A stretch of DNA of 33,617 nt from a bacterium (GCA_011046415.1 DSAP01000061.1:1-33617); one strand, 5' to 3'; shown: positions 8,979 to 18,398, counted from the first letter of the stretch. Made by a program: numbers and translations. Notes: a model not told the origin generated them from the sequence alone.

Positions 8979-9980
8979 TCATCGTTTTTCCGGTTCCAGC
9001 AGTTTCTCGATGATCGCGACCGGTGTCACGCCTTCGGCCTCGGCGTTGAAGTTGGTGACGATCCGGTGCCGGAGCACGGGTACGGCGAAGGCGCGTACAT
9101 CCTCGATATCCGGTGTGGTACGGCCGTCGAGTACGGCACGGCTCTTGGCGGCGAGGATCAGGTATTGCGAGGCACGGGGTCCGGCGCCCCAACTGATCCA
9201 TTCCCGGATATAATCCGGCGCCTTTTCCCCGTTCGGCCGGGTGCGGCCGACCAGATCCACGGCATAATCCACGACGATGTCCGCGACAGGCACGCGGCGT
9301 ACCAGATCTTGGAGGGCCAGGATGTCATTTCCGGACAGAACGGATCGGGGAGTCTCTGTCGCCAGCCCCGTGGTCGTGCGCACGATTTCCTTTTCCTCAT
9401 TCGGAGAGGGATAATCGATCCATAGATTCAGCATGAAACGGTCCAACTGGGCCTCCGGGAGGGGGTAGGTGCCCTCCTGCTCGATCGGATTCTGCGTGGC
9501 CAGTACGAAAAACGGTTCGGGCAGGGAGAGGGTGTCGCCCCCGGCGCTGACTTCGTGCTCCTGCATCGCCTGCAGAAGCGCCGCCTGGGTTTTCGGAGGG
9601 GTGCGGTTGATCTCATCCGCCAGCACGATGTTGGCGAAGACAGGTCCCTTGACGAACCGGAATACCTTTTTGCCGGTCGTCCGGTCCTCTTCCAGGATTT
9701 CCGATCCCGTGATGTCTGTCGGCATCAGGTCGGGAGTGAACTGGATGCGGTTAAACGAGAGATCCAGTACCTGCGATACCGTGGAAATCAGGCGGGTCTT
9801 GGCCAGGCCGGGCACTCCCACGAGCAGGCAGTGGCCGCGGGAGAAGAGTGCGACCAGGAGACTGTCGATGATAGAATGCTGACCGACGATGACCTTGCCG
9901 ATTTCTCCTATAAGCGTTCGGCGGGCGTCCTGTAGCCGTTCGACCGCCGCGAGATCATGGGCCTGTGGTGGATGATGCAC
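8979..9980 (-). CDS. moxR: MoxR-family AAA+ ATPase
   Basis: A 333-residue AAA+ ATPase. I take the GTG at 9980 as start: GGAG lies 7 bases upstream, and length and N-terminus then match the family; the open frame further upstream would run into uppS. Walker A is GVPGLAKT (residues 55-62), Walker B LADE (D122-E123), and [22 protein letters not shown] carries the family's typical sensor region. Known role: MoxR proteins act as chaperone-like ATPases, usually encoded with DUF58 and von Willebrand A-domain proteins. Here those partners are absent: the next gene on this strand is a radical SAM enzyme. It is divergent from uppS across a 324-bp control region. Confidence 0.9.
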   Translation of the reverse strand: MHHPPQAHDLAAVERLQDARRTLIGEIGKVIVGQHSIIDSLLVALFSRGHCLLVGVPGLAKTRLISTVSQVLDLSFNRIQFTPDLMPTDITGSEILEEDRTTGKKVFRFVKGPVFANIVLADEINRTPPKTQAALLQAMQEHEVSAGGDTLSLPEPFFVLATQNPIEQEGTYPLPEAQLDRFMLNLWIDYPSPNEEKEIVRTTTGLATETPRSVLSGNDILALQDLVRRVPVADIVVDYAVDLVGRTRPNGEKAPDYIREWISWGAGPRASQYLILAAKSRAVLDGRTTPDIEDVRAFAVPVLRHRIVTNFNAEAEGVTPVAIIEKLLEPEKR

Positions 9981-10014
9981 GTCATTTCTCCGAATAATTC
10001 TGAGTATAATATCA

Positions 10015-10034
10015 AAAAAAGTAACTACTTTTTT
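10015..10034. promoter_or_regulatory. AT-rich dyad in the moxR-uppS divergent region
   Basis: A perfect inverted repeat with 9-base arms, AAAAAAGTA (10015-10023) and TACTTTTTT (10026-10034), separated by AC. It lies about 35-55 bases upstream of the moxR start and about 25 bases upstream of the uppS promoter -35 box. A TATACT-like -10 box for moxR lies beside it on the minus strand, but no convincing -35 box was found. The symmetry suits a regulator binding site, although A/T tracts can form dyads by chance. Confidence 0.35.
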
Positions 10035-10059
10035 GCTGAAAGTCAACCAAAAGAAATAC

Positions 10060-10088
10060 TTGACATTGTGGGGCGGTGATCGTACTTT
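10060..10088 (+). promoter_or_regulatory. Sigma70-type promoter upstream of uppS
   Basis: A perfect -35 hexamer TTGACA (10060-10065) is followed by a 17-base spacer and a weaker -10 TACTTT (10083-10088). Transcription would start near 10095, giving a leader of about 210 bases before the uppS GTG. Confidence 0.6.
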
Positions 10089-10117
10089 GGGGCGGGTCTG
10101 GAGCAAGAAGTAGAATA

Positions 10118-10247
10118 CCGTGTCCCGAGAGGTCGATGTAGGAACACGGAGAATTTGTATGTTCAGCCACATTGGTTTTCGGGTTTTTCTGAGACGGCAC
10201 CTCAATTCTCGAGAGAAAGATAAATTGTGAATCCGGGAATCATCCCG
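10118..10247 (+). promoter_or_regulatory. Structured uppS leader (two hairpins)
   Basis: The leader between the promoter and uppS carries a stem CCGTGTCC/GG(A)ACACGG (10118-10125 with 10141-10149, one bulged A) and a second small hairpin CGGGA-atca-TCCCG (10234-10247). The 3' arm of the first stem overlaps the GGAG ribosome site of a short ORF starting at 10159. The arrangement resembles an attenuation or translational switch. No known riboswitch or protein-binding leader was recognised, so the role is inferred only. Confidence 0.3.
10159..10230 (+). CDS. Possible 23-residue leader peptide upstream of uppS
   Basis: ATG at 10159 is preceded by CGGAG at 7-base spacing and runs to TGA at 10228-10230, encoding [20 protein letters not shown] plus three residues. 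It is rich in Arg and His but matches no family I know. It lies between two candidate hairpins in the long uppS leader. The good ribosome site is the main support; chance occurrence is quite possible. Confidence 0.25.
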   Translation: MFSHIGFRVFLRRHLNSREKDKL

Positions 10248-10304
10248 TGTTGAGTTTATCGTCCAGAAACAAGTTGTCTCATGTGAAAGTAACGGGAAAT
10301 CATC

Positions 10305-11066
10305 GTGTCGAAGTTTGAGGAAATCAAGAGCCGGATCATGGCAAAGGGCAATCTGCCGCGTCATATCGCCATCATCATGGACGGGAACGGCCGGTGGGCC
10401 AAAAAACGCGGCCTGCCCCGCGTGGCCGGCCACAGGGAGGGCATCAAATCGGTCCGTGAAATTGTAGAGGCCTGCGGTGAACTCGATATCCAGGTCCTGA
10501 CGCTTTACACGTTTTCGACTGAAAACTGGCGGAGGCCCAAAGATGAAGTGAATGCACTGATGCATCTCCTCATCCAGACTCTGCGGAGGGAGATTCAGGA
10601 TCTGATGAAGAACAATGTCCGGCTCAAAGCCATCGGCGAGCTCGATTCGCTCCCCAATGCTGCACGCAGGGAATTTCGGGAGGGCATCGAAATTACGCAC
10701 GCAAACACAGGCCTTGTCCTCAATCTGGCGCTCAGCTACGGCAGTCGTGAAGAGATCGTCTCCGCAGTCCGTTCCATCGCACAGGATGTCCGGCAGGGGA
10801 GACTGGCCCCTGCAGACATCGATATCCCGTTGATCGATAACCGCCTCTATACGGCGGGGCTTCCCGATCCCGACCTGATGATCCGCACCAGCGGCGAATA
10901 CCGCATCTCCAATTTTTTACTTTGGCAAATTGCCTATTCCGAGTTGTTTATCTCCGAGGTGCTGTGGCCGGATTTCCGGCGGAAAGAACTTTATACCGCC
11001 ATCGAAGACTACCAGAGGCGGGAACGGCGTTTCGGCAAGGTGAGTGAACAGATATCGAAGGTCTGA
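10305..11066 (+). CDS. uppS: Undecaprenyl (polyprenyl) diphosphate synthase
   Basis: A 253-residue cis-prenyltransferase of normal family length. It condenses isopentenyl diphosphate onto farnesyl diphosphate to make the lipid carrier precursor for peptidoglycan and LPS sugars. [12 protein letters not shown] carries the catalytic Asp (D26 counted from the GTG), and [15 protein letters not shown] and [13 protein letters not shown] are the conserved C-terminal motifs. The annotated start is GTG with a weak upstream site; ATG at 10338 (residue 12) is an alternative just before the conserved core. It heads the envelope gene cluster, but its usual neighbours frr and cdsA are absent. A promoter and long leader precede it. 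Confidence 0.93.
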   Translation: MSKFEEIKSRIMAKGNLPRHIAIIMDGNGRWAKKRGLPRVAGHREGIKSVREIVEACGELDIQVLTLYTFSTENWRRPKDEVNALMHLLIQTLRREIQDLMKNNVRLKAIGELDSLPNAARREFREGIEITHANTGLVLNLALSYGSREEIVSAVRSIAQDVRQGRLAPADIDIPLIDNRLYTAGLPDPDLMIRTSGEYRISNFLLWQIAYSELFISEVLWPDFRRKELYTAIEDYQRRERRFGKVSEQISKV

Positions 11067-11069
11067 TAA

Positions 11070-11108
11070 TTCGGGGAGTGATATATGGAGGAACCGGTTT
11101 TCCCCGAA
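11070..11108 (+). other. Inverted repeat after uppS
   Basis: TTCGGGG (11070-11076) and CCCCGAA (11102-11108) form 7-base perfect arms around a 25-base loop, starting four bases after the uppS stop. There is no T-tract behind it, so it could be an RNA-stability or partial termination element in the 129-bp uppS-tamB gap. Confidence 0.3.
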
Positions 11109-11195
11109 CCGCGTCAAACCTAACGGAACCATTCAAGGGTTTTATAAGATCATGAAGGATGTTTTTTACCCGATCATGCACAGGCAGACACGGCG

Positions 11196-14100
11196 ATGAA
11201 GCATAGAAAGTGGGTCCTGGTCCTCTTTACCCTATTTTTTCTGGGTGTCGCCGGCGGATATATCACATACCGGTTGGCCGGGATCGATGAAAAATTCAGG
11301 CAGATCATCCTCGACGAGATCGCACCTTATGTCGATTCTTCTTCGGATATCGGTTCGGTTCGGATCGATCTCGCCAGTCTGCATGTAAAAGATGCGCGTC
11401 TGTCGGCCCCGGACGGGACGTTTTCCGTCGATATCGATGACCTCAGGCTCGGATACAGCCTGCCGAATCTGCTTCGACATGGATTCAAACCCGGACGCGT
11501 GGCGCGTGAGATACTCCTCATCCATCCGCGTCTGATCATTCGTGAAATGCCGGCAACGTTCAAACCGGATACGCTGGTCGGCGACATCAATCCTTTTCGG
11601 CATATACTCCATACTTTTTCCGGTATTCGTCAGATCACGGTCAGCCGGGGTGAGATCCTGCTTGAAGATACAAACCAGGTCCGGATTCGTCTTGCGCACG
11701 GGTTGAGAGGCCGGTTTCTGGCCTCGCCGTCCGATTCGGCCAGTCTCCGGTTTTCCGGTCAGTTTTTTGAATCCGAGGAGGACAATCTCGAGATGACCGG
11801 GGCCCTGGACCTTATCGAGGGCAGGGCGATCACCGTGAATGCGGTGCTGAAAGAATCCGCTCCTCCTGAGACATTGCCTCTCTTTTTGCCGGCGTTTATT
11901 CGCGTCGCCAGCGGGCGGATGCGGGGGGAGGGGCGATATGTTCGGGGCCGGGGCGCCGCGGGTTTCTTTGAATTGACCGACGGGAGATTTGCTCTTCAGG
12001 AATCTTCGTTTGTGTTTGATGACATCGCCCTGCGGGCGGATCTGACAGGCCGGAATATCGGAATTCAGGGCAGGATCGGTGATTTCAACGGCAGTATTTT
12101 TTCTCTTTCGGGCACGGTTCGCAATATTCTCAATCCCGCGCTGACGATTCACGCCGTGTGCGATTCATTCGATCTGGCAACCTTCTTCAGTCGAGCCGCG
12201 CCGGATCTACGGATACCAATCACAGGCCGGGCCGGATTCCAATTCTCTCTTTCCGGACCCCCGGATTCCCTCGTCTCCGCAGGAAAGATGGCCTCCGAGA
12301 ACATTCGCATATCAGGCATCCCCTTCAAGCATATGGGCGCAGATGTTCGAATCGCCGGCCGCCTACTCACGCTCCAGGGGCAGGCGGTTCAGGAAAAAGG
12401 CGCGACCCTCGGTCTTCATTCCGTCTTCGATCTGAACAATCTCAAAGATCCTGATGTGCGGATGGATGTCGCCATGCAAGGACCGTATCATCCGATGCTC
12501 CCTTCCCGGATTCAGAAGACGGTTCATGCCTTCGACGGCGCCCTTGACATACAGGTCCGAGGCCCGCTTTCCAACCCCTCGGGTCGTATTGAGGGGAATC
12601 TCATCCTGAGTTCACGGGATAACCGACAGATTCGGCTTACACCCGCAGTATCCTATCAGGACCACCGGTGTCAGGGTGAGATCCTGTCTTCCGACCTGGT
12701 CCATGTCACCGGAAACGCCGAAAACATTCTGACACATGACTATCGATGGCGGATGCAGATCATTCATGGTGAAAATCTGCTCACGTATCTGACCGGCGCT
12801 GCCAATCAGGACTGGCTCGAAGGCGTGGAAGCCTCCGCATCTCTGTCAGGAGAACGTCAGAAATGGCGGTTTTCACTCAAAACCCATCGCAGGAGGCATC
12901 CTGTCAAAGGCCCGCTGTTCAATCTTGTTGCGGAAGCGAATCGAACCGGCGTTTCTCATACGGGCCATCTTCGGGCCACTTATCATGGAACCGGTCCCGA
13001 TTCCTTGCAGATGACATCCGAATTCCGGACGGATGACCGGTATCTGGTCGTCCGAAATTTTAACGTCGAAGATCTATTGACGGCGGAACTGAAATATCCG
13101 GTTCAGGAGGATGATGTCATCACGGGCGGAGCCGTGTTCCGTTCGCTGTCCCTGTCCCGTCTACACCCTTTTCTCAGTTCTCTATCCCCGTTCGCAGGTT
13201 TGATGGACGGAAGGATTCAGATTGAAGGCACCGGAGCCTTTCCCGTGATATCGACGCGGATTGGGCTGACCGATGGACGGATATATGGCAATGGCATTTT
13301 CGAGGGGGATTTCTCCGGAAAATGGGACACGAAAGGTCTCAGGTCTCTGACATGTGGGTTGAATCGGAATGACATCCCCATTCTCGCCGGCCAGGTCGAC
13401 CGCACGACCGGCGATACGCTGTCCGGGGGATTTGGGGGGAGTCATGTACTTCTGGGGCCGGATCAGATTCGATTGTCCGAAACGGGTGATCTGCTTCAGG
13501 GGTCGGCTTCTTTTCAGGTTTCGGTGAGCGGTCCCTCATCGGATCCGGTCATCGATGGGGCGGTTTCGATATCTCAAGGCGCCCTCGGACCGATCCTGTT
13601 CCAGGATCTGAAAGTCGGGATCCGGGATGCTTCGGACAGCACCGGTTCACGTATCCTGTCCGTCCGACAAGGCATCCTGCGCCGCACGGACGGATTTGTG
13701 ATGACGGCGGACGGACGGATTCCACGTTCCGCAGAGGGGGATACGGATCTGCGCATCGAAGCCCGGGGAAATGTGCTCGGTCCTTTATCCGCTCTGGTGC
13801 CGATAGTCCGCAGGTCACAGGGCGACGGGACGCTCCGATTGAGGCTGGCGGGACGGCCCGGTGCCTGGGTCCTGGGAGAGGGCGACCTGTCCCTCTCATC
13901 CGGAAATCTGGAACTCGATGTCCTGGTCCGATCTCTGACCCATCTCCAGGGTCACATCGACCTCGATCGCGAGAGTCGGTTTCTCCGGATCGATTCTCTC
14001 ATCGCCCGGGTGGACGGCCATCGGCTGCGTATTTCGAATGTTCCCGCGCTGGACGGATTTATCCCGCTTTCGCTCGACACGCTGGGGCTGACGCTCGGGA

Positions 14101-15266
14101 TCTTGCAGGTCAGGATGGCGAACCGCGGTATACCGGTCCATATCCCGCGATTGATGGAACCCGGAGACAAAGGATTGATACATCTATCCGGAAACAGTCC
14201 GGGCGAACCATTTTTAATCGCGGGACCGTTGCCGCACCCGGTTTTCCAGGGTGTACTCGGACTTTCGAATTGCCGGTTTACCTATCCCTTTCTCCCTGTT
14301 TCCGGAGACCGCGATTCCGGACCGGAAATGGATGTGCTCACAAAAATCGACTGGAACGTGCGGGTCTTACCCGCAAAGGATGTCCATTATGTCCGCAGCA
14401 TCCAGAGCCCCCTCGGCAATGTGTTCCTCGATTTGAAATTGAGGGAACGTCACGGCGACATGAATTTTCAGGGTATCTACGACGAAGACCAGTTTCAGGT
14501 CTGGGGCAGTCTCGCCTCCGGCGAGGGGACCATCGAAGCCATCAATCAGTACTTTAAGCCCCAGCAAATTACCTTCGAGTATCCCAAAGGGGTGGAAGAT
14601 CCGATTCTGAGCGGGAGGGCCTTCACGACGGTGATCGATTCGATGGGCATGCCATCGACCGTATGGCTTATACTGACCAATCTCGATGCGACGCCGGGAA
14701 AGGAAGGACAGGGGGGGGCGCTTGATCGGATTGTCTTCCGGTTCGAGACGGACAATCCGAACCTGGGCCGGAGTGAGGCAGATATTCTCGCGGCGCTGGG
14801 ATATTCCGAGTCTCAGATAAGAGACCGCGCCTATGATGCCATCGGGCTTCAGGTTGAGAACCGGGTTTTCCGTCCCCTGTTCCGCCCCATCGAGAATCAG
14901 CTTCGAAGACGACTCGGTCTGGATCTGGTGCGGTTCTCATCCATGTTCAGCAGGAATCTCATGCAATTCCGCACCCGGGAAGATGAAGACTTGCCGCTGG
15001 ATCCAAAATGGCTGTTCAGGAGTACAAGGCTTACATTGGGTAAGTATCTGGCTCCCGGGTTCTTTCTGATCTATTCGGGGCAACTCGAAAGCGATATGGG
15101 CATTCAATACCGGCTTCATGGAATCGGTATTCGACATGCACTGACTCTCGAGTATTCCATCCGGCCGGATCTTTTTCTTGAAATGGAATATACGTATGAC
15201 AGTCAATTGTTGTCCGATCGCAGGGAAGACAAAAGAATCTGGTTGCGTCATATGTTCCCGTTTTGA
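11196..15266 (+). CDS. tamB: TamB-like translocation and assembly module protein
   Basis: A 1356-residue protein with an N-terminal membrane anchor (about residues 5-27) and a long beta-rich body typical of AsmA/TamB proteins, ending in the TamB C-terminal (DUF490) domain. Recognisable C-terminal signatures include SEADILAALGYSESQIRD, a GLDLVRFSSMF segment and a final aromatic residue (HMFPF). Length is near E. coli TamB (1259). Known role: spans the periplasm, is linked with the outer-membrane TamA/BamA family, and is implicated in lipid transport and outer-membrane protein assembly. It sits directly before bamA, which supports a joint role. The ATG has only a weak ribosome site. There are no internal disruptions over 4 kb. 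Confidence 0.88.
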   Translation: MKHRKWVLVLFTLFFLGVAGGYITYRLAGIDEKFRQIILDEIAPYVDSSSDIGSVRIDLASLHVKDARLSAPDGTFSVDIDDLRLGYSLPNLLRHGFKPGRVAREILLIHPRLIIREMPATFKPDTLVGDINPFRHILHTFSGIRQITVSRGEILLEDTNQVRIRLAHGLRGRFLASPSDSASLRFSGQFFESEEDNLEMTGALDLIEGRAITVNAVLKESAPPETLPLFLPAFIRVASGRMRGEGRYVRGRGAAGFFELTDGRFALQESSFVFDDIALRADLTGRNIGIQGRIGDFNGSIFSLSGTVRNILNPALTIHAVCDSFDLATFFSRAAPDLRIPITGRAGFQFSLSGPPDSLVSAGKMASENIRISGIPFKHMGADVRIAGRLLTLQGQAVQEKGATLGLHSVFDLNNLKDPDVRMDVAMQGPYHPMLPSRIQKTVHAFDGALDIQVRGPLSNPSGRIEGNLILSSRDNRQIRLTPAVSYQDHRCQGEILSSDLVHVTGNAENILTHDYRWRMQIIHGENLLTYLTGAANQDWLEGVEASASLSGERQKWRFSLKTHRRRHPVKGPLFNLVAEANRTGVSHTGHLRATYHGTGPDSLQMTSEFRTDDRYLVVRNFNVEDLLTAELKYPVQEDDVITGGAVFRSLSLSRLHPFLSSLSPFAGLMDGRIQIEGTGAFPVISTRIGLTDGRIYGNGIFEGDFSGKWDTKGLRSLTCGLNRNDIPILAGQVDRTTGDTLSGGFGGSHVLLGPDQIRLSETGDLLQGSASFQVSVSGPSSDPVIDGAVSISQGALGPILFQDLKVGIRDASDSTGSRILSVRQGILRRTDGFVMTADGRIPRSAEGDTDLRIEARGNVLGPLSALVPIVRRSQGDGTLRLRLAGRPGAWVLGEGDLSLSSGNLELDVLVRSLTHLQGHIDLDRESRFLRIDSLIARVDGHRLRISNVPALDGFIPLSLDTLGLTLGILQVRMANRGIPVHIPRLMEPGDKGLIHLSGNSPGEPFLIAGPLPHPVFQGVLGLSNCRFTYPFLPVSGDRDSGPEMDVLTKIDWNVRVLPAKDVHYVRSIQSPLGNVFLDLKLRERHGDMNFQGIYDEDQFQVWGSLASGEGTIEAINQYFKPQQITFEYPKGVEDPILSGRAFTTVIDSMGMPSTVWLILTNLDATPGKEGQGGALDRIVFRFETDNPNLGRSEADILAALGYSESQIRDRAYDAIGLQVENRVFRPLFRPIENQLRRRLGLDLVRFSSMFSRNLMQFRTREDEDLPLDPKWLFRSTRLTLGKYLAPGFFLIYSGQLESDMGIQYRLHGIGIRHALTLEYSIRPDLFLEMEYTYDSQLLSDRREDKRIWLRHMFPF

Positions 15267-15283
15267 TAAATCTGAATTAATTC

Positions 15284-15312
15284 TTTACAATCAAAGAAAT
15301 ATTTTGTATTAT
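15284..15312 (+). promoter_or_regulatory. Strong sigma70-type promoter before bamA
   Basis: -35 TTTACA (15284-15289, five of six consensus), 17-base spacer, -10 TATTAT (15307-15312, five of six). It sits in an AT-rich 77-bp gap. Transcription would begin near 15319, about 25 bases before the bamA ATG, so bamA and downstream genes probably have their own promoter. Confidence 0.75.
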
Positions 15313-15343
15313 AAAAGACGTTATTTTGGAGGGTTGCTGTTTC

Positions 15344-17668
15344 ATGAATGATATCAGGGGTTTGCGGCGTCTGACGCTCTGTCTTTTTATCCTGCTTTGG
15401 ACAGTCCCGGGCGAGGCGCAGCAGGCCAGAATCGGCCGGATTTTGCAAGTCAACGTCTCCGGGAACACCACCGCGGATGCAAGCGTGATCAAACTGAGTT
15501 CCGGCTTGCGTGAAGGCGAAGAATTCGGATATGAAGACATCCAGAAAGCCATTCGGAATCTGTGGGCCCATGGACTTTTTTCCGATATACGCATCATTCA
15601 GGATCAGCGTACTCCCGACGGATTGATTCTGACCATCCAGGTCCGCGAACATCCCCGCCTCGAGAAAGTCCAGATCAAGGGTAACAAGAAAATCAAAACA
15701 GACGAGATCGAGAAACAGATCGGATTGTTCAGATATCAGGTCATCGGTGCCAGCCAGATCACCAGGGCCAGACACGGGATTTTAAGGCTTTACGCCGGTA
15801 AGGGATACACGCTGGCCCGGGTCGAGGCGGATACCCTGCCATCCGAACATCCCAACCGTGTCATACTCAGCCTGGATATCGAGGAAGGACAGAAAGTTCA
15901 GATCCAGCGTATCCGGTTTTTCGGGAACACTGTTTTCACGGACAACAAACTCCGCAAACAGATGAAGGATACCAAGGAAAACCGCTGGTGGCGGGGTGCG
16001 GATTTTGATAAAGACCAATATGCGCAAGACAAGGAAAATGTCATCGATTTCTATCGGAATCATGGCTACCGGGACGCGGAGATTGTCCGGGATTCTCTCT
16101 ATTATGACGAATTACTAAAAAACATGTTTGTCGATATCTGGGTAAACGAGGGGCGCTGTTATTATGTCGGTCATATATCCTGGGAAGGTCACACACTCTT
16201 CACCGAGAATCAGCTGAGCTCTCTGCTTGCATTCGATGAGGGCGATCCGTTCAGCCAGGAAAAATACATCAAATCGATCTATGAGAATATTCACGGTGCC
16301 TATTATGATCAGGGATATATTCGTTCCCAGGTCAATCCCATCGAGAGACTCAGGGGGCAGGACACGCTCGATGTCCACTTCGTCATCATGGAAGGAGAAC
16401 CCGTCAAAATCCGCAAAATTCTTATTACAGGCAACACGCGGACGAAGGACCGGGTGATCCGGCGCGAAATGCGGATCCGGCCCGGCGATGTATTCAGCAA
16501 GGAACTCCTGATTCGCAGCGCACGCGATCTGATGATGCTCAATTATTTCGCGAACGTCGTCCCCGATGTCCTGGCCAATACGGGAGATGAAGAACTGATC
16601 GATCTGACACTCGATGTCGAGGAAAAATCCACTGACACGGCGAATCTCTCGGGCGGATGGAGCGAAATCGACCGACTGATCGGAAGCGTCGGTCTGGCCA
16701 TGAACAATCTCTTCGGTAATGGACAAAGCCTGTCTCTCGACTGGAGTTTCGGACGTTATTACCGTTCGTTCAACATCGGATTCTCAGAACCCTGGTTTCT
16801 CAACACGCCGACCCTGATCGGCGCCAGCATTTATGACACGCGGCGTAACGCGTACTGGGTCGGTTACAGCCAGAAAAGCCGGGGTTTCTCTCTCCGGTTC
16901 GGCCGCCGTTTCAGATGGCCTGACAATTATTTCCGGGGCGACTGGATATATCGTCTCGATCAAACCGAATTGGGCGATTTCAGTGATTATATTATACAGT
17001 ATAATCCGAATAATATTGTCCATGAGAAGTGGCCGTTGACATCAAGCGGAGTCACGCAAATTATTTCACGCAACAGCCTCGATCAGCCGGAATTCCCGAC
17101 CCGGGGCAGTCAGGTCAGCCTGACCAGTGAGATCGCCGGGGGCCCCCTCGGAGGGAACGTGGGATATCATAAACATATCTTCAGCGCGGAGTATTTCACG
17201 CCGACCCTGTCACAAAAACTCATCCTGCTTTCCCGGGCCCAGGTCGGGTTCATGCAGACATTGACCGGTGACAGCAGGATTCCCTATCTCGAATACTTTT
17301 TTATGGGAGGAAGCGGACTGTCCCGTTCCACACCCCTGCGGGGCTATGACGATCCACTGGCCGGAGGCGGGGTATATGAATGGGGGGGGAGGACCATGCT
17401 CAAGACGACTTTCGAACTCCGGTTTCCCCTGATCCCCAATCCGACCATGTATGGCCTTCTGTTTGCCGAGGCGGGCAATACCTGGCGGACTTTCAGGATC
17501 ACCGATCCATTCTCTCTGCGGCGTTCGGTCGGTATCGGCGTCCGGTTATTCATGCCGATGGTCGGCATGATCGGTTTCGATTATGCTTATGGGTTCGATC
17601 ATGAGGACCTTGCGAAGCAACGGGTCGGCATGTGGAAACCCCATTTTGTCTTTGGAAGGAGTTTTTGA
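15344..17668 (+). CDS. bamA: BamA outer-membrane protein assembly factor
   Basis: I place the start at ATG 15344, ten bases after GGAGGG; an upstream TTG at 15326 lies beside that ribosome site and is rejected. The 774-residue product has a signal peptide (hydrophobic run then GEA-QQ) and five successive POTRA repeats over roughly residues 25-410. A C-terminal 16-strand-type barrel follows (Bac_surface_Ag). The L6 loop motif is LRGY (665-668), equivalent to the usual VRGF, and the chain ends in Phe as expected of a beta-signal. Known role: folds and inserts beta-barrel proteins into the outer membrane. Five POTRAs favour BamA over TamA. Flanked by tamB and OmpH chaperone genes. Confidence 0.94.
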   Translation: MNDIRGLRRLTLCLFILLWTVPGEAQQARIGRILQVNVSGNTTADASVIKLSSGLREGEEFGYEDIQKAIRNLWAHGLFSDIRIIQDQRTPDGLILTIQVREHPRLEKVQIKGNKKIKTDEIEKQIGLFRYQVIGASQITRARHGILRLYAGKGYTLARVEADTLPSEHPNRVILSLDIEEGQKVQIQRIRFFGNTVFTDNKLRKQMKDTKENRWWRGADFDKDQYAQDKENVIDFYRNHGYRDAEIVRDSLYYDELLKNMFVDIWVNEGRCYYVGHISWEGHTLFTENQLSSLLAFDEGDPFSQEKYIKSIYENIHGAYYDQGYIRSQVNPIERLRGQDTLDVHFVIMEGEPVKIRKILITGNTRTKDRVIRREMRIRPGDVFSKELLIRSARDLMMLNYFANVVPDVLANTGDEELIDLTLDVEEKSTDTANLSGGWSEIDRLIGSVGLAMNNLFGNGQSLSLDWSFGRYYRSFNIGFSEPWFLNTPTLIGASIYDTRRNAYWVGYSQKSRGFSLRFGRRFRWPDNYFRGDWIYRLDQTELGDFSDYIIQYNPNNIVHEKWPLTSSGVTQIISRNSLDQPEFPTRGSQVSLTSEIAGGPLGGNVGYHKHIFSAEYFTPTLSQKLILLSRAQVGFMQTLTGDSRIPYLEYFFMGGSGLSRSTPLRGYDDPLAGGGVYEWGGRTMLKTTFELRFPLIPNPTMYGLLFAEAGNTWRTFRITDPFSLRRSVGIGVRLFMPMVGMIGFDYAYGFDHEDLAKQRVGMWKPHFVFGRSF

Positions 17669-17798
17669 TTCGGGAGTACGGACTTGATTATGTCTGGGTC
17701 GGATGAATACCTCAACCCGTAATGGACAGCGGTGGTTTCCGACCAGGAAGATCGCTGACCGAAAAACAAACGCTTCAACCCGTCAAAAGGAGGATACG

Positions 17799-18326
17799 GT
17801 GATTAGGAAAAAAGGTTGGCTCGCTATTTTGGGGATCATCATAACCAATCTGTTTTTTGCGGGATTGGCGGAAGCACAACTGAAGCTTGGTTATGTCAAT
17901 TCCCAGGCCGTCCTCGCCCAGTATCAGCCCGCCATCGATGCGCAAAAGAAGCTTGAAAGAGAAGCGACCGTATGGAATCAGGAACTGCAGGCGATGAGCA
18001 TGGAGATTCGTTCTCTGCAGGAGCGGCTCGAACAACAGAGGCTGATGTTGAGCGAGGCCAGGAAACAGGAACTGGAACAGGAGCTTCAGACCCTGTACAT
18101 CAGGGCCCAGCAGTATCAGGAAGAAAAATGGGGAGAAGAAGGTGAGTTCGCCAGGCGGAGGGCGGAGCTCCTTCAACCCGTGATCGAAAAGATCAACGAG
18201 GTGATCGAGCAGGTCGGTGATGAAGGAAGTTTTGATTTTATTTTCGATACGATCGCGGGCAACCTGCTCTATGCCCAGGAAAAACATGATCTCACCGATA
18301 AAGTTCTTCAGCATTTAAAAAAGTAA
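17799..18326 (+). CDS. ompH: OmpH/Skp-family periplasmic chaperone, copy 1
   Basis: A 175-residue protein from GTG 17799, chosen because AGGAGG lies five bases upstream and a clear signal peptide follows (GLAEA-Q cleavage). The open frame extends to 17703, but that N-terminal extension is polar and would hide the signal. The mature protein begins LKLGYVNSQAVLAQYQ, the OmpH start pattern. A long Glu/Gln/Arg-rich coiled coil (about residues 45-125) forms the Skp arms. Known role: trimeric holdase guiding unfolded outer-membrane proteins to BamA. It is paralogous to the next gene, sharing LSEAR, EKWGE and VIEKIN-type segments. The 130-bp gap before it shows no clear promoter. Confidence 0.9.
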   Translation: MIRKKGWLAILGIIITNLFFAGLAEAQLKLGYVNSQAVLAQYQPAIDAQKKLEREATVWNQELQAMSMEIRSLQERLEQQRLMLSEARKQELEQELQTLYIRAQQYQEEKWGEEGEFARRRAELLQPVIEKINEVIEQVGDEGSFDFIFDTIAGNLLYAQEKHDLTDKVLQHLKK

Positions 18327-18335
18327 ATCCGATAC

Positions 18336-18398
18336 TTGCAAAAGTCTTTATAAAACCTTATTTTCTCTATCGTGGCTGGAATGGATCCTGTTCCAGCC
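18336..18398 (+). promoter_or_regulatory. Weak promoter and perfect hairpin between the ompH copies
   Basis: The 101-bp gap holds a perfect 8-bp stem GGCTGGAA/TTCCAGCC with a 9-base loop (18374-18398), followed by TTCTCG, not a T-run. Upstream is a modest promoter-like pair, TTGCAA (18336-18341) and TATTTT (18359-18364), with a 17-base spacer. The hairpin may tune relative expression of the two paralogues through partial termination or mRNA stability. Confidence 0.35.

Noticed and set aside
8905-8982. 25-codon frame starting in the moxR stop (ATGA overlap)
   Set aside because: Too short and unrecognised to call a gene; kept only as part of the MoxR partner-loss observation.
9981-10700. N-terminal extension of the moxR frame up to 10700
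   Set aside because: It would overlap uppS in antisense; the GTG at 9980 with GGAG gives the normal MoxR length.
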